From NCBI GenBank assembly GCA_035698665.1, contig DASSBN010000060.1, positions 1 to 61,990 of the forward strand: a DNA stretch of 61,990 nt, given 5' to 3'. The notes beneath the pieces are model-generated. The model was not told the origin of the DNA. It searched no databases and saw nothing but the letters and a program-made list of their open reading frames with translations. This document shows, piece after piece, positions 11,027-18,423 of the stretch. A program made the translations under genes and the position numbers. This stretch comes from DATEOR01 sp035698665. Lineage in GTDB: Bacteria; Actinomycetota; Thermoleophilia; Gaiellales; Gaiellaceae. Numbering within the stretch: the first letter of the stretch is position 1; each line of letters starts with the position of its first letter.

Positions 11027-11794
11027 GCCGGGAAGGCGGACGGCGTCGAGCGGAGGCTTCTCGGCCGAGGCGAAGAGCCACACGACCTGGTAGGCGACTT
11101 CGGCCGGAAACTCGGCCTCGGCGGCTGCGAGTCCGCGCTCGAACTCGGCGTCGTCGATCAAGCGGAGCGTCGTGATGTAGCGGCCACGGATGCGCTCGAG
11201 CGCTTCGGCCCGCGAAACCCTGCCCGGCTGAGGCAGGCGCTCGAATGCCGGCTCCACGAGCCCGGCCGTGCGGAGCTCGCTCTCGAGGGTGTCCACGTCG
11301 GGGAAACGGGCCTCGTCGATCTCGGCGAGGGACGGAAACAGCGTGCTGAGCCAGTGGGAGGAGAAGTGCTTCGGATCGAACGAGGCGATCACGATCCGCC
11401 CACCGGGCACGAGCACCCGGGCCGCCTCTGCGAGTGCGCGCGGGCGGTCGACGTGCTGCAGGGACAGCCGCATGACCACGCGCTCGAACCAGGCGTCCTT
11501 GAAGGGGAGCGCCTCGGCACTTCCTCCTTTGAATCGCGCACGGCCTCCCTTGGCGCGCGCCTCGACGAGCATGTCCGGCGAGGCGTCCACGCCCCAGACC
11601 TTGCCTCCTCGCTCCGCGAGGGCAACCGCGAACGTTCCCGTGCCGCAGCCCACGTCGAGCGTACGGCGTCCGTCCAGGTCCCCGGCGGCGACCATGCGCT
11701 CGAAGACCTCCCACCAGCTGTCGTCGGCCGGCCGCATGCGGTCGTACGACCCCGCCACAGCGCGGAAATGCGACCCGAGCCTAGCGTCCGCCAA
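11024..11794 (-). CDS. Class I SAM-dependent methyltransferase
   Basis: The 256-residue protein has the UbiE/Methyltransf_11 pattern: an N-terminal FRAVAGSYDRMRP segment, motif I TLDVGCGTGTFAVAL, the acidic end of strand 2 in GVDASPDM, and LVPGGRIVIASFDP. The substrate cannot be read from the sequence. The start is a TTG overlapping the preceding small gene by 14 bases; it keeps the F-x-x-x-A-x-x-Y-D motif that a later GTG (11758) would lose. It stands between rnz and the pyr operon without obvious functional link to either. Confidence 0.8.
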   Translation of the reverse strand: MADARLGSHFRAVAGSYDRMRPADDSWWEVFERMVAAGDLDGRRTLDVGCGTGTFAVALAERGGKVWGVDASPDMLVEARAKGGRARFKGGSAEALPFKDAWFERVVMRLSLQHVDRPRALAEAARVLVPGGRIVIASFDPKHFSSHWLSTLFPSLAEIDEARFPDVDTLESELRTAGLVEPAFERLPQPGRVSRAEALERIRGRYITTLRLIDDAEFERGLAAAEAEFPAEVAYQVVWLFASAEKPPLDAVRLPG

Positions 11795-12014
11795 TGAGCT
11801 CGTCCGGATCCGTCATCGCCTCGATGGCGTCCTGAGCCGCCTCGAGCGCGCCCTCCGGGACGAGAACCTTCTGCGGCGAGTCAGCGAGCGCCGTCGGATG
11901 GGTCTCGACGGCCGACTCGAGCTCCGACTGGATCCCCGCGGAGCGCAGGATCGTCTGAATCTCCTCCGCCTCCGCGAGGTCGCTCGCCAGGATCGCCTGA
12001 ACCATCTTTGCCAT
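11781..12014 (-). CDS. Small DUF2007-like protein
   Basis: A 77-residue acidic protein, MAKMVQAILASDLAEAEEIQ onward, with an ALEAAQDAIEAM helix near the end. The alternating segment (take-up of residues, then KVLVPEGALEAAQ) resembles the small DUF2007 putative signal-transducing family, whose function is unknown. An AGGGGGAG Shine-Dalgarno site precedes the ATG. It overlaps the 3' end of rnz by 134 bases in another frame, which is unusual. Confidence 0.65.
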   Translation of the reverse strand: MAKMVQAILASDLAEAEEIQTILRSAGIQSELESAVETHPTALADSPQKVLVPEGALEAAQDAIEAMTDPDELIGGR

Positions 12015-12984
12015 GCGGCTCCCCCTCTTCGTGCCGGCCCAATCCCCCGCCCTTCACGAGCCGGGGCCCACCCCGCTCCGGGAAGCGGACGTCGATGATA
12101 TCGAAGTCCTTCGGAACGACTGTCTCGGCGAAAACAGCCCGTGCCTCCCGGAGGATCTCGGGCCCGAAGTAGCGGTTCGACAGATGCGTGAGGGCGAGCA
12201 TGCGTACTCCGGCTGCGGCCCCCAGCTCGGCTGCGCTCCTCGCAGTCGCGTGCAAGGTCTCGTCGGCGCGCACGCGCTCCTCGTCCGAAAACGTCGACTC
12301 GTGGACGAGCAGATCTGCGTCGCGTGCCGCTTCGAGAACCGACCCGGCAGCACGGGTGTCTCCGGCGAAGACGACCTTTCTGCCGGGGCGTGCCGGCCCG
12401 AGCACCTGGTTCGGGCTCACCGTCGTCCCGTCGGGAAGGTCGACCGCCTCGCCGGCCTGGAGGCGTCCGAAGAGCGGCCCCTCCGGGACGCCGAGAGCCT
12501 TCGCCGCTTCGAGGTCGAAGCGTCCGGGCCGCGGGTGTTCGACGAGCGCATAGCCGTTCGCCGACAGGCCGTGCTCGACCGCGAACGCCTCGATCCGGTA
12601 GTCGTCCCGGCCGATTTCGTCTGCCGGCCGGAGCTCCTCAAGGGTGAGCTCGTAGCTCAGCCGCCCGAAGACGCGCCGGAGAATTCCGAAGAGCTCTTTC
12701 AGGCCGGGCGGGCCATACACGGTGAGCGGCACCTCGCGTCCCCTGAGCGCGAACGTCTTCAGCATCCCCGGAAGACCGAGGTAGTGGTCGGCGTGGTAGT
12801 GCGTCAGGAAGATCTCGGGCAGCTCGACCAGGCCGACGGACGAGCGCAGAAGCTGGCGCTGCGTACCCTCGCCGCAGTCGAAGAGGATTCGCTCCCCGCC
12901 GCGTCGGACGAGCGTCGCGGCCAGGCCGCGCTTCGCGGTCGGGACGGAGCCGGATGTTCCGAGAAAGATGACGTCGAGGTCCAC
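11881..12984 (-). CDS. rnz: Ribonuclease Z, with an atypical C-terminal run-on
   Basis: This metallo-beta-lactamase-fold tRNA 3'-endonuclease shows the zinc motif THYHADHYLGLPG, the exosite region, VFAGDTR, and the late His motif LTHLSNRYFGP. GTG at 12984 lies seven bases after TAGACT and gives DLDVIFLGTSGSVPT, the normal family start. The RNase Z fold should end near DFDIIDVRFPERGG. The last 60 or so residues are Gly/Arg/Asp-rich and are read across the start of the next gene, so a stop codon may have been lost or a base is miscalled. Confidence 0.9.
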   Translation of the reverse strand: MDLDVIFLGTSGSVPTAKRGLAATLVRRGGERILFDCGEGTQRQLLRSSVGLVELPEIFLTHYHADHYLGLPGMLKTFALRGREVPLTVYGPPGLKELFGILRRVFGRLSYELTLEELRPADEIGRDDYRIEAFAVEHGLSANGYALVEHPRPGRFDLEAAKALGVPEGPLFGRLQAGEAVDLPDGTTVSPNQVLGPARPGRKVVFAGDTRAAGSVLEAARDADLLVHESTFSDEERVRADETLHATARSAAELGAAAGVRMLALTHLSNRYFGPEILREARAVFAETVVPKDFDIIDVRFPERGGPRLVKGGGLGRHEEGEPHGKDGSGDPGERPRGGGGDSDDPALRGDPVGARVGRRDPSDGAR

Positions 12985-14380
12985 AGGCCGCAGTCTAGGC
13001 CTCTCCGCTCTCAAGTCGGACCGCGCACAAGCCGATTTTCAGCACGTAGTGCCAGGCCGCTCGCTGACCCAGAGGATGACCGATTCGGTCGGCTTGCTGT
13101 GGACCTTCGTGCTCCTGAGCGCGATCGTCCTCGCGAGCGGCTGCCTCATCCTCAGCTCCGTCCTGACAAGCGCAGTGAAGACCCAGGCGCTCGACGACGC
13201 GAAGCTGAGCCTGACGCAGTATGCGAACGGCGTGCTCGGCCCGCGGATGCTCTACGGGACGACCCTGCAGGTCGGGGACAGCGCGACGTCGATCGTGAAC
13301 CGCGACCTGGCCGAGCGGCCGGACATCTTGAGCGTCAAGGTCTGGAACACGGATGGGACGCTCGAGTGGGCGAACCTCGCACCCGAGCGAATCGGCCAGA
13401 AGTTCCCGCTGAGTGCCGACCTCAGTGAGGTCCTCGAGACGAAGGAGGCGAGCGCCGAGTTCAGCAATCTCGAAGAGCAGGAAGACGCGGTCGAGGCATC
13501 TCGCCTGTCCGGCGACGTGATCGAGGTCTACGCGCCCCTCTTCGCTGGCCAGCACGAGGTCGTCGGCGCCTACGAGGTCTACGCAAACGCTGATTCCGTC
13601 GAAGCTTCGATCGCGGACCGCAGACGGGCGATCTGGATCGCGAGCGCGGGGCTCTTCGCCGTCCTCTGGATGCTGCTCATGCTCCTCGCGCGGAACGCCT
13701 CCGGAATGCTCCGGCGACAGACGGAGGCGCTGCGGGAGCGTTCCGCAGCACTCAGCGAGTCGTACCGCATGCTCGAGGAGAGCTCCCTCGAGGCGATCGA
13801 GAGCCTCAACGCGACCGTCGAGGCGAAGGATCCGTACACGGCCGGGCACTCACTACGCGTGCAGCGGGTCGCGGTGTCCATCGCCCAGGAACTTGGCGTG
13901 CCGGCAGCGCAGCTGGACGTCGTCCGCTTCGGAGGCCTCTTCCACGACATCGGCAAGATCGCCATTCCGGACGTGCTCCTGACGAAGCCGATCAAGCTGA
14001 CCGAGGACGAGTACGAGCTCGTGAAGCGCCACTCGAGCGAAGGTGCGCGCATCGTGTCGAAGTTCGGCCGCCTCCGGGACTGCGTGCCGGTCGTCCGCCA
14101 CCACCACGAGCGCTGGGACGGGACGGGCTATCCCGAGCGCCTCGCCGGCGACGACATCCCCCTCCTCGCGAGCATCGTCGGCTTCGCCGAGGCGTGGGAC
14201 GCGATGACCATCGAACGCCCGTACCAGCGTGCCCTTCGCAGCGAGGAGGCGTTCGAGGAAGTGCGGGAGAACCGCGGCACGCAGTTCTCGCCGCTCGTCG
14301 TCGATGCGTTCTTCGCGGCCGTGGCCAAGCGCCCGTCCGACTTCGGCGTTCCCGACCCCGAAGCGCTCGTCGCGAGCTAG
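12968..14380 (+). CDS. Membrane sensor with HD-GYP (c-di-GMP phosphodiesterase) domain
   Basis: The longest form has 470 residues. A first membrane helix spans about 41-66, an extracytoplasmic sensor domain about 70-220, a second helix about 221-241, then a coiled linker and an HD-GYP domain from about 275. Catalytic HD is at 326-327 (FHDIGKIAIPD) and GYP at 387-389 (HHERWDGTGYP), so hydrolysis of c-di-GMP is expected. The true start is uncertain. ATG 12968 overlaps the rnz start and promoter; GTG 13049 or ATG 13076 still keep the first helix. Confidence 0.88.
   Translation: MTSRSTGRSLGLSALKSDRAQADFQHVVPGRSLTQRMTDSVGLLWTFVLLSAIVLASGCLILSSVLTSAVKTQALDDAKLSLTQYANGVLGPRMLYGTTLQVGDSATSIVNRDLAERPDILSVKVWNTDGTLEWANLAPERIGQKFPLSADLSEVLETKEASAEFSNLEEQEDAVEASRLSGDVIEVYAPLFAGQHEVVGAYEVYANADSVEASIADRRRAIWIASAGLFAVLWMLLMLLARNASGMLRRQTEALRERSAALSESYRMLEESSLEAIESLNATVEAKDPYTAGHSLRVQRVAVSIAQELGVPAAQLDVVRFGGLFHDIGKIAIPDVLLTKPIKLTEDEYELVKRHSSEGARIVSKFGRLRDCVPVVRHHHERWDGTGYPERLAGDDIPLLASIVGFAEAWDAMTIERPYQRALRSEEAFEEVRENRGTQFSPLVVDAFFAAVAKRPSDFGVPDPEALVAS
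12992..12997 (-). promoter_or_regulatory. -10 element of rnz (leaderless layout)
   Basis: TAGACT on the minus strand ends seven bases before the rnz GTG, with no Shine-Dalgarno site. It lies inside the 5' part of the longest reading of the divergent HD-GYP gene, which argues for a later start of that gene. Confidence 0.5.
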
Positions 14381-14384
14381 AGCA

Positions 14385-14639
14385 TCACGGCGGCAGGAAG
14401 AGGATCGTGCCGGCCGTGATGTCGGCTCCCGTCAGGCCGTTCCGCTTCTCGATGCGCCAGATCGCCTTCCTGGGATCGCCGGCGTAGTTCGCCTCTGCGA
14501 TCGTCCAGAGCGTCTCACCGGCACGAACGCGGTGCCGCGTCTCGTGGCCCGCGCCGTTCGAGACCCGCGCGTTCGAGAGCGCTGCCGAGACGACGACGAC
14601 CACCGCCGCGAGCAGAATCCAGATACGTGGAGCGAACAT
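14385..14639 (-). CDS. Small membrane-anchored LysM protein, candidate SOS cell-division inhibitor
   Basis: The 84-residue protein is one N-terminal membrane segment (about 5-22) plus one LysM domain (HRVRAGETLWTIAEANY to TILFLPP). LysM binds peptidoglycan, so the domain should face the wall. The architecture equals that of Bacillus YneA and resembles actinobacterial SOS-induced division inhibitors (DivS/ChiZ). A palindrome with the LexA consensus lies between its -10 and ATG. That combination, not the protein alone, is what suggests DNA-damage control of division. lexA itself is not in the window. Confidence 0.8.
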   Translation of the reverse strand: MFAPRIWILLAAVVVVVSAALSNARVSNGAGHETRHRVRAGETLWTIAEANYAGDPRKAIWRIEKRNGLTGADITAGTILFLPP

Positions 14640-14647
14640 GTGTTCGC
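14632..14647. promoter_or_regulatory. LexA (SOS) box over the start codon of the LysM gene
   Basis: GCGAACATGTGTTCGC contains CGAAC-N4-GTTCG, the LexA operator consensus of Bacillus and Actinobacteria, with 7-bp perfect arms. It covers the start codon and the predicted transcription start, so bound LexA would block initiation. It is the only GAAC-N4-GTTC I noticed in the window. Confidence 0.75.
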
Positions 14648-14653
14648 ATAGTA
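14648..14653 (-). promoter_or_regulatory. -10 element of the LysM gene (leaderless layout)
   Basis: TACTAT on the minus strand ends eight bases before the ATG and abuts the LexA box. Confidence 0.55.
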
Positions 14654-14669
14654 TGACAGGCGCCGGACG

Positions 14670-15143
14670 TCATGGCGAGAGAGCGACGAGATCCGGCTGT
14701 CCATCCCGGATCACGATCATCGTGTGCCCGGGAGCGCGCCGCCGCTCGGTCGGGCTTCCCGGGTTCAGGATCCATCCGTTCGAGTCGCGGAAGGCCTCCG
14801 GCATGTGGCTGTGCCCGTAGGCGATCAGGTCGCAGCCGGGGAAGAGCTCCCGCAGGCGCTCGTGCCTGCCGTGCGCCGGGCCGCCGTCGTGGACGAGCCC
14901 GATCCGGATGCCCTCGAGCTCGGCGGTCCCGCGCACGGGCAGGAGCCTCCGCAGCTCACCGTCGTCCATGTTGCCCTGCACCGCCGTCACCGGCGCGAAG
15001 CGCTCGAGATCCGCGAGCACAGAGGCCGTTGTGAAGTCCCCGGTGTGCACGATCGCGTCCGCGGCCTCGAGGATCCGCAGGCACTCGGCAGGAAGAGCGC
15101 GTGCGCCGCGCGGAAGATGCGTGTCTCCGAGAAGCGCGATCAG
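14670..15143 (-). CDS. YfcE/MJ0936-type metallophosphoesterase, probably initiated at CTG
   Basis: The calcineurin-like fold signature is complete: GDTHLP at the N-terminus, VHTGDFT, QGNMDD, VHDGGP and the final YGHSHMPEAF. Proteins of this family are small phosphodiesterases of about 160 residues. The only in-frame ATG/GTG/TTG start upstream adds 31 Arg-rich residues that overlap the aminopeptidase gene by almost 100 bases. A CTG at 15143 overlaps that gene's stop as CTGA and gives 157 residues starting IALLGDTHLPRG, as homologues do. It ends the epimerase/DUF1611/M29 cluster. Confidence 0.85.
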   Translation of the reverse strand: MIALLGDTHLPRGARALPAECLRILEAADAIVHTGDFTTASVLADLERFAPVTAVQGNMDDGELRRLLPVRGTAELEGIRIGLVHDGGPAHGRHERLRELFPGCDLIAYGHSHMPEAFRDSNGWILNPGSPTERRRAPGHTMIVIRDGQPDLVALSP

Positions 15144-16252
15144 AAGAGATCGGGCAGGAACTCGCCGTTCCGGTAGACGAGCTCGCCGTCCGCGTGCACC
15201 TCGCTCTCGCCGCGCAGGTCGCAGACGAGATCCCAATGCAGTGCCGACTCGTTCTTGCCGCCGCTCTCCGGATAGGCCTTCCCGAGCGCCATGTGCACGG
15301 TGCCGCCGAGCTTCTCGTCGAAGAGCGTGTGGCCGGTGAACTCCTGGACCGAGTCGTTCATCCCGAAGGCGAACTCGCCGAGCCGGGAGGCCCCTTCGTC
15401 CATGGCCAACATCTCCCGGAGGAAGTCCTCGCCCTCGCTCGCATGCGCCTCGACGACCTCGCCGCCCTCGAAACGGAGCTCGATGTCGCGCACGAGGCGA
15501 CCGGCGTGCGGCGCCGGGAAGCTGAAGCGAACGCGGCCCTCGACGCTGTCCTCGACGGGACCTGTGAAGACCTCGCCGTCCGGAAAGTTCTCCTTACCGT
15601 CGCAGGGGATCCACGTCCGGCCCTCGACGCCAACGGTGAGGTCGGTGCCCTCGGTGACGACCCGAATCTCCTTCTTCGTCCCGAGCCAGGCGGCGAGGCT
15701 TTCGAGCTTCTCTCCGAGCGCCTTCCACGATGCCACCGGGTCGTCCTCGTCGAGGAACCCCGCGCGGTAGACGAAATCCTCGTAGTCGGCGAGCGACATC
15801 TCGGCGTCCTGCGCCGAGGCGTTCGTCGGAAACGCCGTCACGACGCGCCGAAGCTCGCCGGCGGCGGCCCGTTCCATCGTCATGTCGCGAAGGTGCGAGC
15901 GCGAGCGCGCGAAGACCGCCTGCCGCGCCGGGTCGGTGCCGGTCAGGCTGCGCGTGTTCGACTCGGCCTCGATCGCAATGCGGACGTTGGCCTCCTCGGC
16001 GTCCCCGCGAAGCCGAGGGCTGATCCACGCGAGCTGCTCGTCGTTTCCGCCGGCAAGGAGCGCCTCCGCGGCTCCGTCGAGGCCGATCCGCACCTCCGGA
16101 TGCGCACCGGCTTCGATCACTCGCCGGTAGAGGGCGGCGATCAGCGGGCGTGCGAGTGGCGTCGATTCGATGAGGACGAGGTCGCCTTTCCCCACACTCG
16201 TCGAGTAGTCGACGAGCACCTGCGCGAAGCGCTCGTGGCGCGGGTCAGGCAC
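15140..16252 (-). CDS. M29 family aminopeptidase, copy 1
   Basis: This 370-residue metallopeptidase belongs to the AmpS/PepS/AmpT family. The dinuclear metal ligands of the family can be matched: Glu in LRFEGGEV, Glu in RLGEFAFG, His in VHMALG, Tyr seven residues later (GKAYPESGG), and the terminal HWD pair in ALHWDLVCDL. The GTG at 16252 overlaps the preceding paralogue by eight bases. A longer frame upstream is a shadow. It is an intracellular peptide-trimming enzyme by family. Confidence 0.9.
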   Translation of the reverse strand: MPDPRHERFAQVLVDYSTSVGKGDLVLIESTPLARPLIAALYRRVIEAGAHPEVRIGLDGAAEALLAGGNDEQLAWISPRLRGDAEEANVRIAIEAESNTRSLTGTDPARQAVFARSRSHLRDMTMERAAAGELRRVVTAFPTNASAQDAEMSLADYEDFVYRAGFLDEDDPVASWKALGEKLESLAAWLGTKKEIRVVTEGTDLTVGVEGRTWIPCDGKENFPDGEVFTGPVEDSVEGRVRFSFPAPHAGRLVRDIELRFEGGEVVEAHASEGEDFLREMLAMDEGASRLGEFAFGMNDSVQEFTGHTLFDEKLGGTVHMALGKAYPESGGKNESALHWDLVCDLRGESEVHADGELVYRNGEFLPDLF

Positions 16253-17393
16253 GCTCGGCCGTCTCGACGGCGGCGGGGCCGGGCACGGGCTCGTGGAGGA
16301 ACCGGCCGGCCTTCCAGATGAGCTCACCGTCGGCGTAGACCTCGCCGTCCTCGCGGAGGTCGCAGATCATGTCCCAGTGCAGCCCGGAGGTGTTGTTTCC
16401 GCCGGCCTGCGTGAACGCCGACCCGAGCGCGAGGTGCATCGTGCCGCCGATCTTCTCGTCGAAGAGGATGTTGCGGGTGAAGCGGTCGATCTCGTAGTTC
16501 AGGCCGAACGCGACCTCGCCGAGAATCCGCGCGCCCTCGTCCATCTCGAGCAGCGTCTTCAGGTAGTCGTCGCCGCGCGCGGCCTCGGCGTGCACCACGC
16601 TGCCGCCCTCGAAGCGCAGGCGGATGTCCTCGACCTCGCGACCGTGGTAGATCGCGGGGAACGTGTAGCGGATCTCGCCCTCGGTCGCGGTCTCGACCGG
16701 GCTCGTGAAGACCTCGCCGTCGGGCATGTTGTAGCTGCCCTCGGCGGAGATCCACGTGCGCCCGTCCACCGACAGTCGAAGATCGGTGTCCGGGCCGACG
16801 ATGCGGAGCTCCTTCACGGAGTTCATCTCCTGCGCGCGGCTCTGGAGCGAAGCGGCCACGAGGCGCCAGTGCTCGGCCGCGTCCCCTGTGTCCACGTGGC
16901 AGGCCGAGTAGACGAAGTCCTCGTAGCTCGAGAGCGACATGCCCGCGTCCTGCGCGTGGGCGCTCGTCGGGAAGAGCGTCCCGCACCAGCGCATCTCCCC
17001 CGCGGCGATGCGCTCCCAGCGGCGGTTGTGCAGCCGGCGCTGCGCGGCGAGGTAGTTCGCGTGACGGCCCGGATCGACCCGCGAGAGCGCGCGGGTGTTC
17101 GACTCTGACCAGATGGTCGCGATCGCGTCGAGCTCCTCGATCTCGTCCCACTGGTGCGGCGCGATGTATTCGATCTGCTCATCGGAGCCGTGCTCGAGGA
17201 GGAGCTCGAGCGTTCCCTCGAGGCCCAGGCCCGGATAGGGAAACGCCCCGGCGCGGATCGCCGACCGGTAGAACGCGAGCGCGAGCGGCGAGGCGGCGTC
17301 GAGGGCGTCGATCCGGAAGACCTGGCCCGGCTGGAGCTCCAGCGAATAGTCGACGATGAGGTCGGCGAGTCGGGCGATGCGCGCGTCGGTCAC
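16245..17393 (-). CDS. M29 family aminopeptidase, copy 2 (Tyr to Phe at the metal site)
   Basis: A 382-residue paralogue of the next gene with the same block order: LRFEGGSV, ILGEVAFGLN, TMHLALG and GLHWDMICDL. Seven residues after the HLALG histidine, where M29 enzymes have a conserved Tyr near the metals, this copy has Phe (GSAFTQAGG). The GTG at 17393 starts seven bases after the DUF1611 stop. The two copies have clearly diverged, so the pair may differ in substrate or rate. Confidence 0.9.
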   Translation of the reverse strand: MTDARIARLADLIVDYSLELQPGQVFRIDALDAASPLALAFYRSAIRAGAFPYPGLGLEGTLELLLEHGSDEQIEYIAPHQWDEIEELDAIATIWSESNTRALSRVDPGRHANYLAAQRRLHNRRWERIAAGEMRWCGTLFPTSAHAQDAGMSLSSYEDFVYSACHVDTGDAAEHWRLVAASLQSRAQEMNSVKELRIVGPDTDLRLSVDGRTWISAEGSYNMPDGEVFTSPVETATEGEIRYTFPAIYHGREVEDIRLRFEGGSVVHAEAARGDDYLKTLLEMDEGARILGEVAFGLNYEIDRFTRNILFDEKIGGTMHLALGSAFTQAGGNNTSGLHWDMICDLREDGEVYADGELIWKAGRFLHEPVPGPAAVETAERA

Positions 17394-17400
17394 GACTCTC

Positions 17401-18423
17401 TTATACCGGACTGACACCAGGCAGGATTGCATCCAATAAACGGCCAGGTCCAAAACGGACAGGGTCGTCTGCGGGCAATCCCGTCTCCGCCGCGGCCGCC
17501 TCGATCGCCGCGCGCGCGCCTTCCTCGTCGAGCCGCCGCGTGTTGAGCGCGAGCGCCACGACCTTGGCCGGCCTCGCGGGGAGCGCGATCCGTTCGTGGA
17601 GCTCGACGAGCTCGGGGAGGGACGGGATCGGGTGCGCCGGCAGGTCCTGGATGTGCTCGTCGCCGACCTGGTGGCAGAGGACGAGGAAGTGCGGCGCGCT
17701 CCCGTGGTAGAGGCCGAGCGTGACGCCCGAGTAGTCGGGATGGATGAGCGAGCCCTGGCCTTCGACCCAGAGGAGATCTCCTTTCGCCGCTCCTTCGACC
17801 ACGAGCCGCTCCGCGGCACCCGCGATGAAGTCGGCGACGACCGCGTCCACCGCGATCCCCCAGCCGGCGATGGCGATCCCGGTCTGGCCGGTCGGCACGA
17901 AGACCGATCGGACGCCGCGTTCGAGGGCGCCCCGGTCGAGCTCGAGCGACACGCTCATCTTTCCGATCGCGCAGTCGGAACCGACGGTGAGGACGACGGT
18001 CGCATCGTGCTTCAGGTTTTCGCCGGTCGGAACACTCAGGCCGGCAGGCGCTCTGCGGAGGTCGCGGATCTCCACCGCGTGCGCCTCGGCCTGCGCAGCG
18101 AGCTCGGCGTCGTCGCCGAGAAACTGGTGCATCCCCGACTCGAGGTCGAGCCCGGCCGCGAGGCTCGCGCCCAGGATGGCGCGCCACTTCTCCGGCAAGC
18201 GGCCGCCTGCAGGCGCAACCCCCACGAGCGCGGTTGTGGGCTCGTACGCGAGCGCCTCCTCGACGCTCGCCACGACAGGCACGCCGTCGAGGCTCTCCCC
18301 CGGGCGCTCCGAGTCGACGACGGCGACCACGGGGTCGGCGCCGTAGCGCATCACCCCCCGCGCCGTCTTCCCGTAGTGCGGATCGGCCGAGTAGCCCTCA
18401 GCCAGTACGAGATAGCGCTTCAT
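17401..18423 (-). CDS. DUF1611 protein, DgcN-like (candidate D-glutamate N-acetyltransferase)
   Basis: The 340-residue protein has a Rossmann-like N-terminal half and a P-loop NTPase-like second half with LTVGSDCAIGKMSVSLEL, VFVPTGQTGIAIAG and WVEGQGSLIHPDYSGVTL, the DUF1611 pattern. Members named DgcN acetylate D-glutamate in marine bacteria and sit beside an enolase-family racemase DgcA. The same neighbour occurs here, overlapping by 26 bases. A GGGGG stretch precedes the ATG. Function is inferred from family and context only. Confidence 0.82.
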   Translation of the reverse strand: MKRYLVLAEGYSADPHYGKTARGVMRYGADPVVAVVDSERPGESLDGVPVVASVEEALAYEPTTALVGVAPAGGRLPEKWRAILGASLAAGLDLESGMHQFLGDDAELAAQAEAHAVEIRDLRRAPAGLSVPTGENLKHDATVVLTVGSDCAIGKMSVSLELDRGALERGVRSVFVPTGQTGIAIAGWGIAVDAVVADFIAGAAERLVVEGAAKGDLLWVEGQGSLIHPDYSGVTLGLYHGSAPHFLVLCHQVGDEHIQDLPAHPIPSLPELVELHERIALPARPAKVVALALNTRRLDEEGARAAIEAAAAETGLPADDPVRFGPGRLLDAILPGVSPV

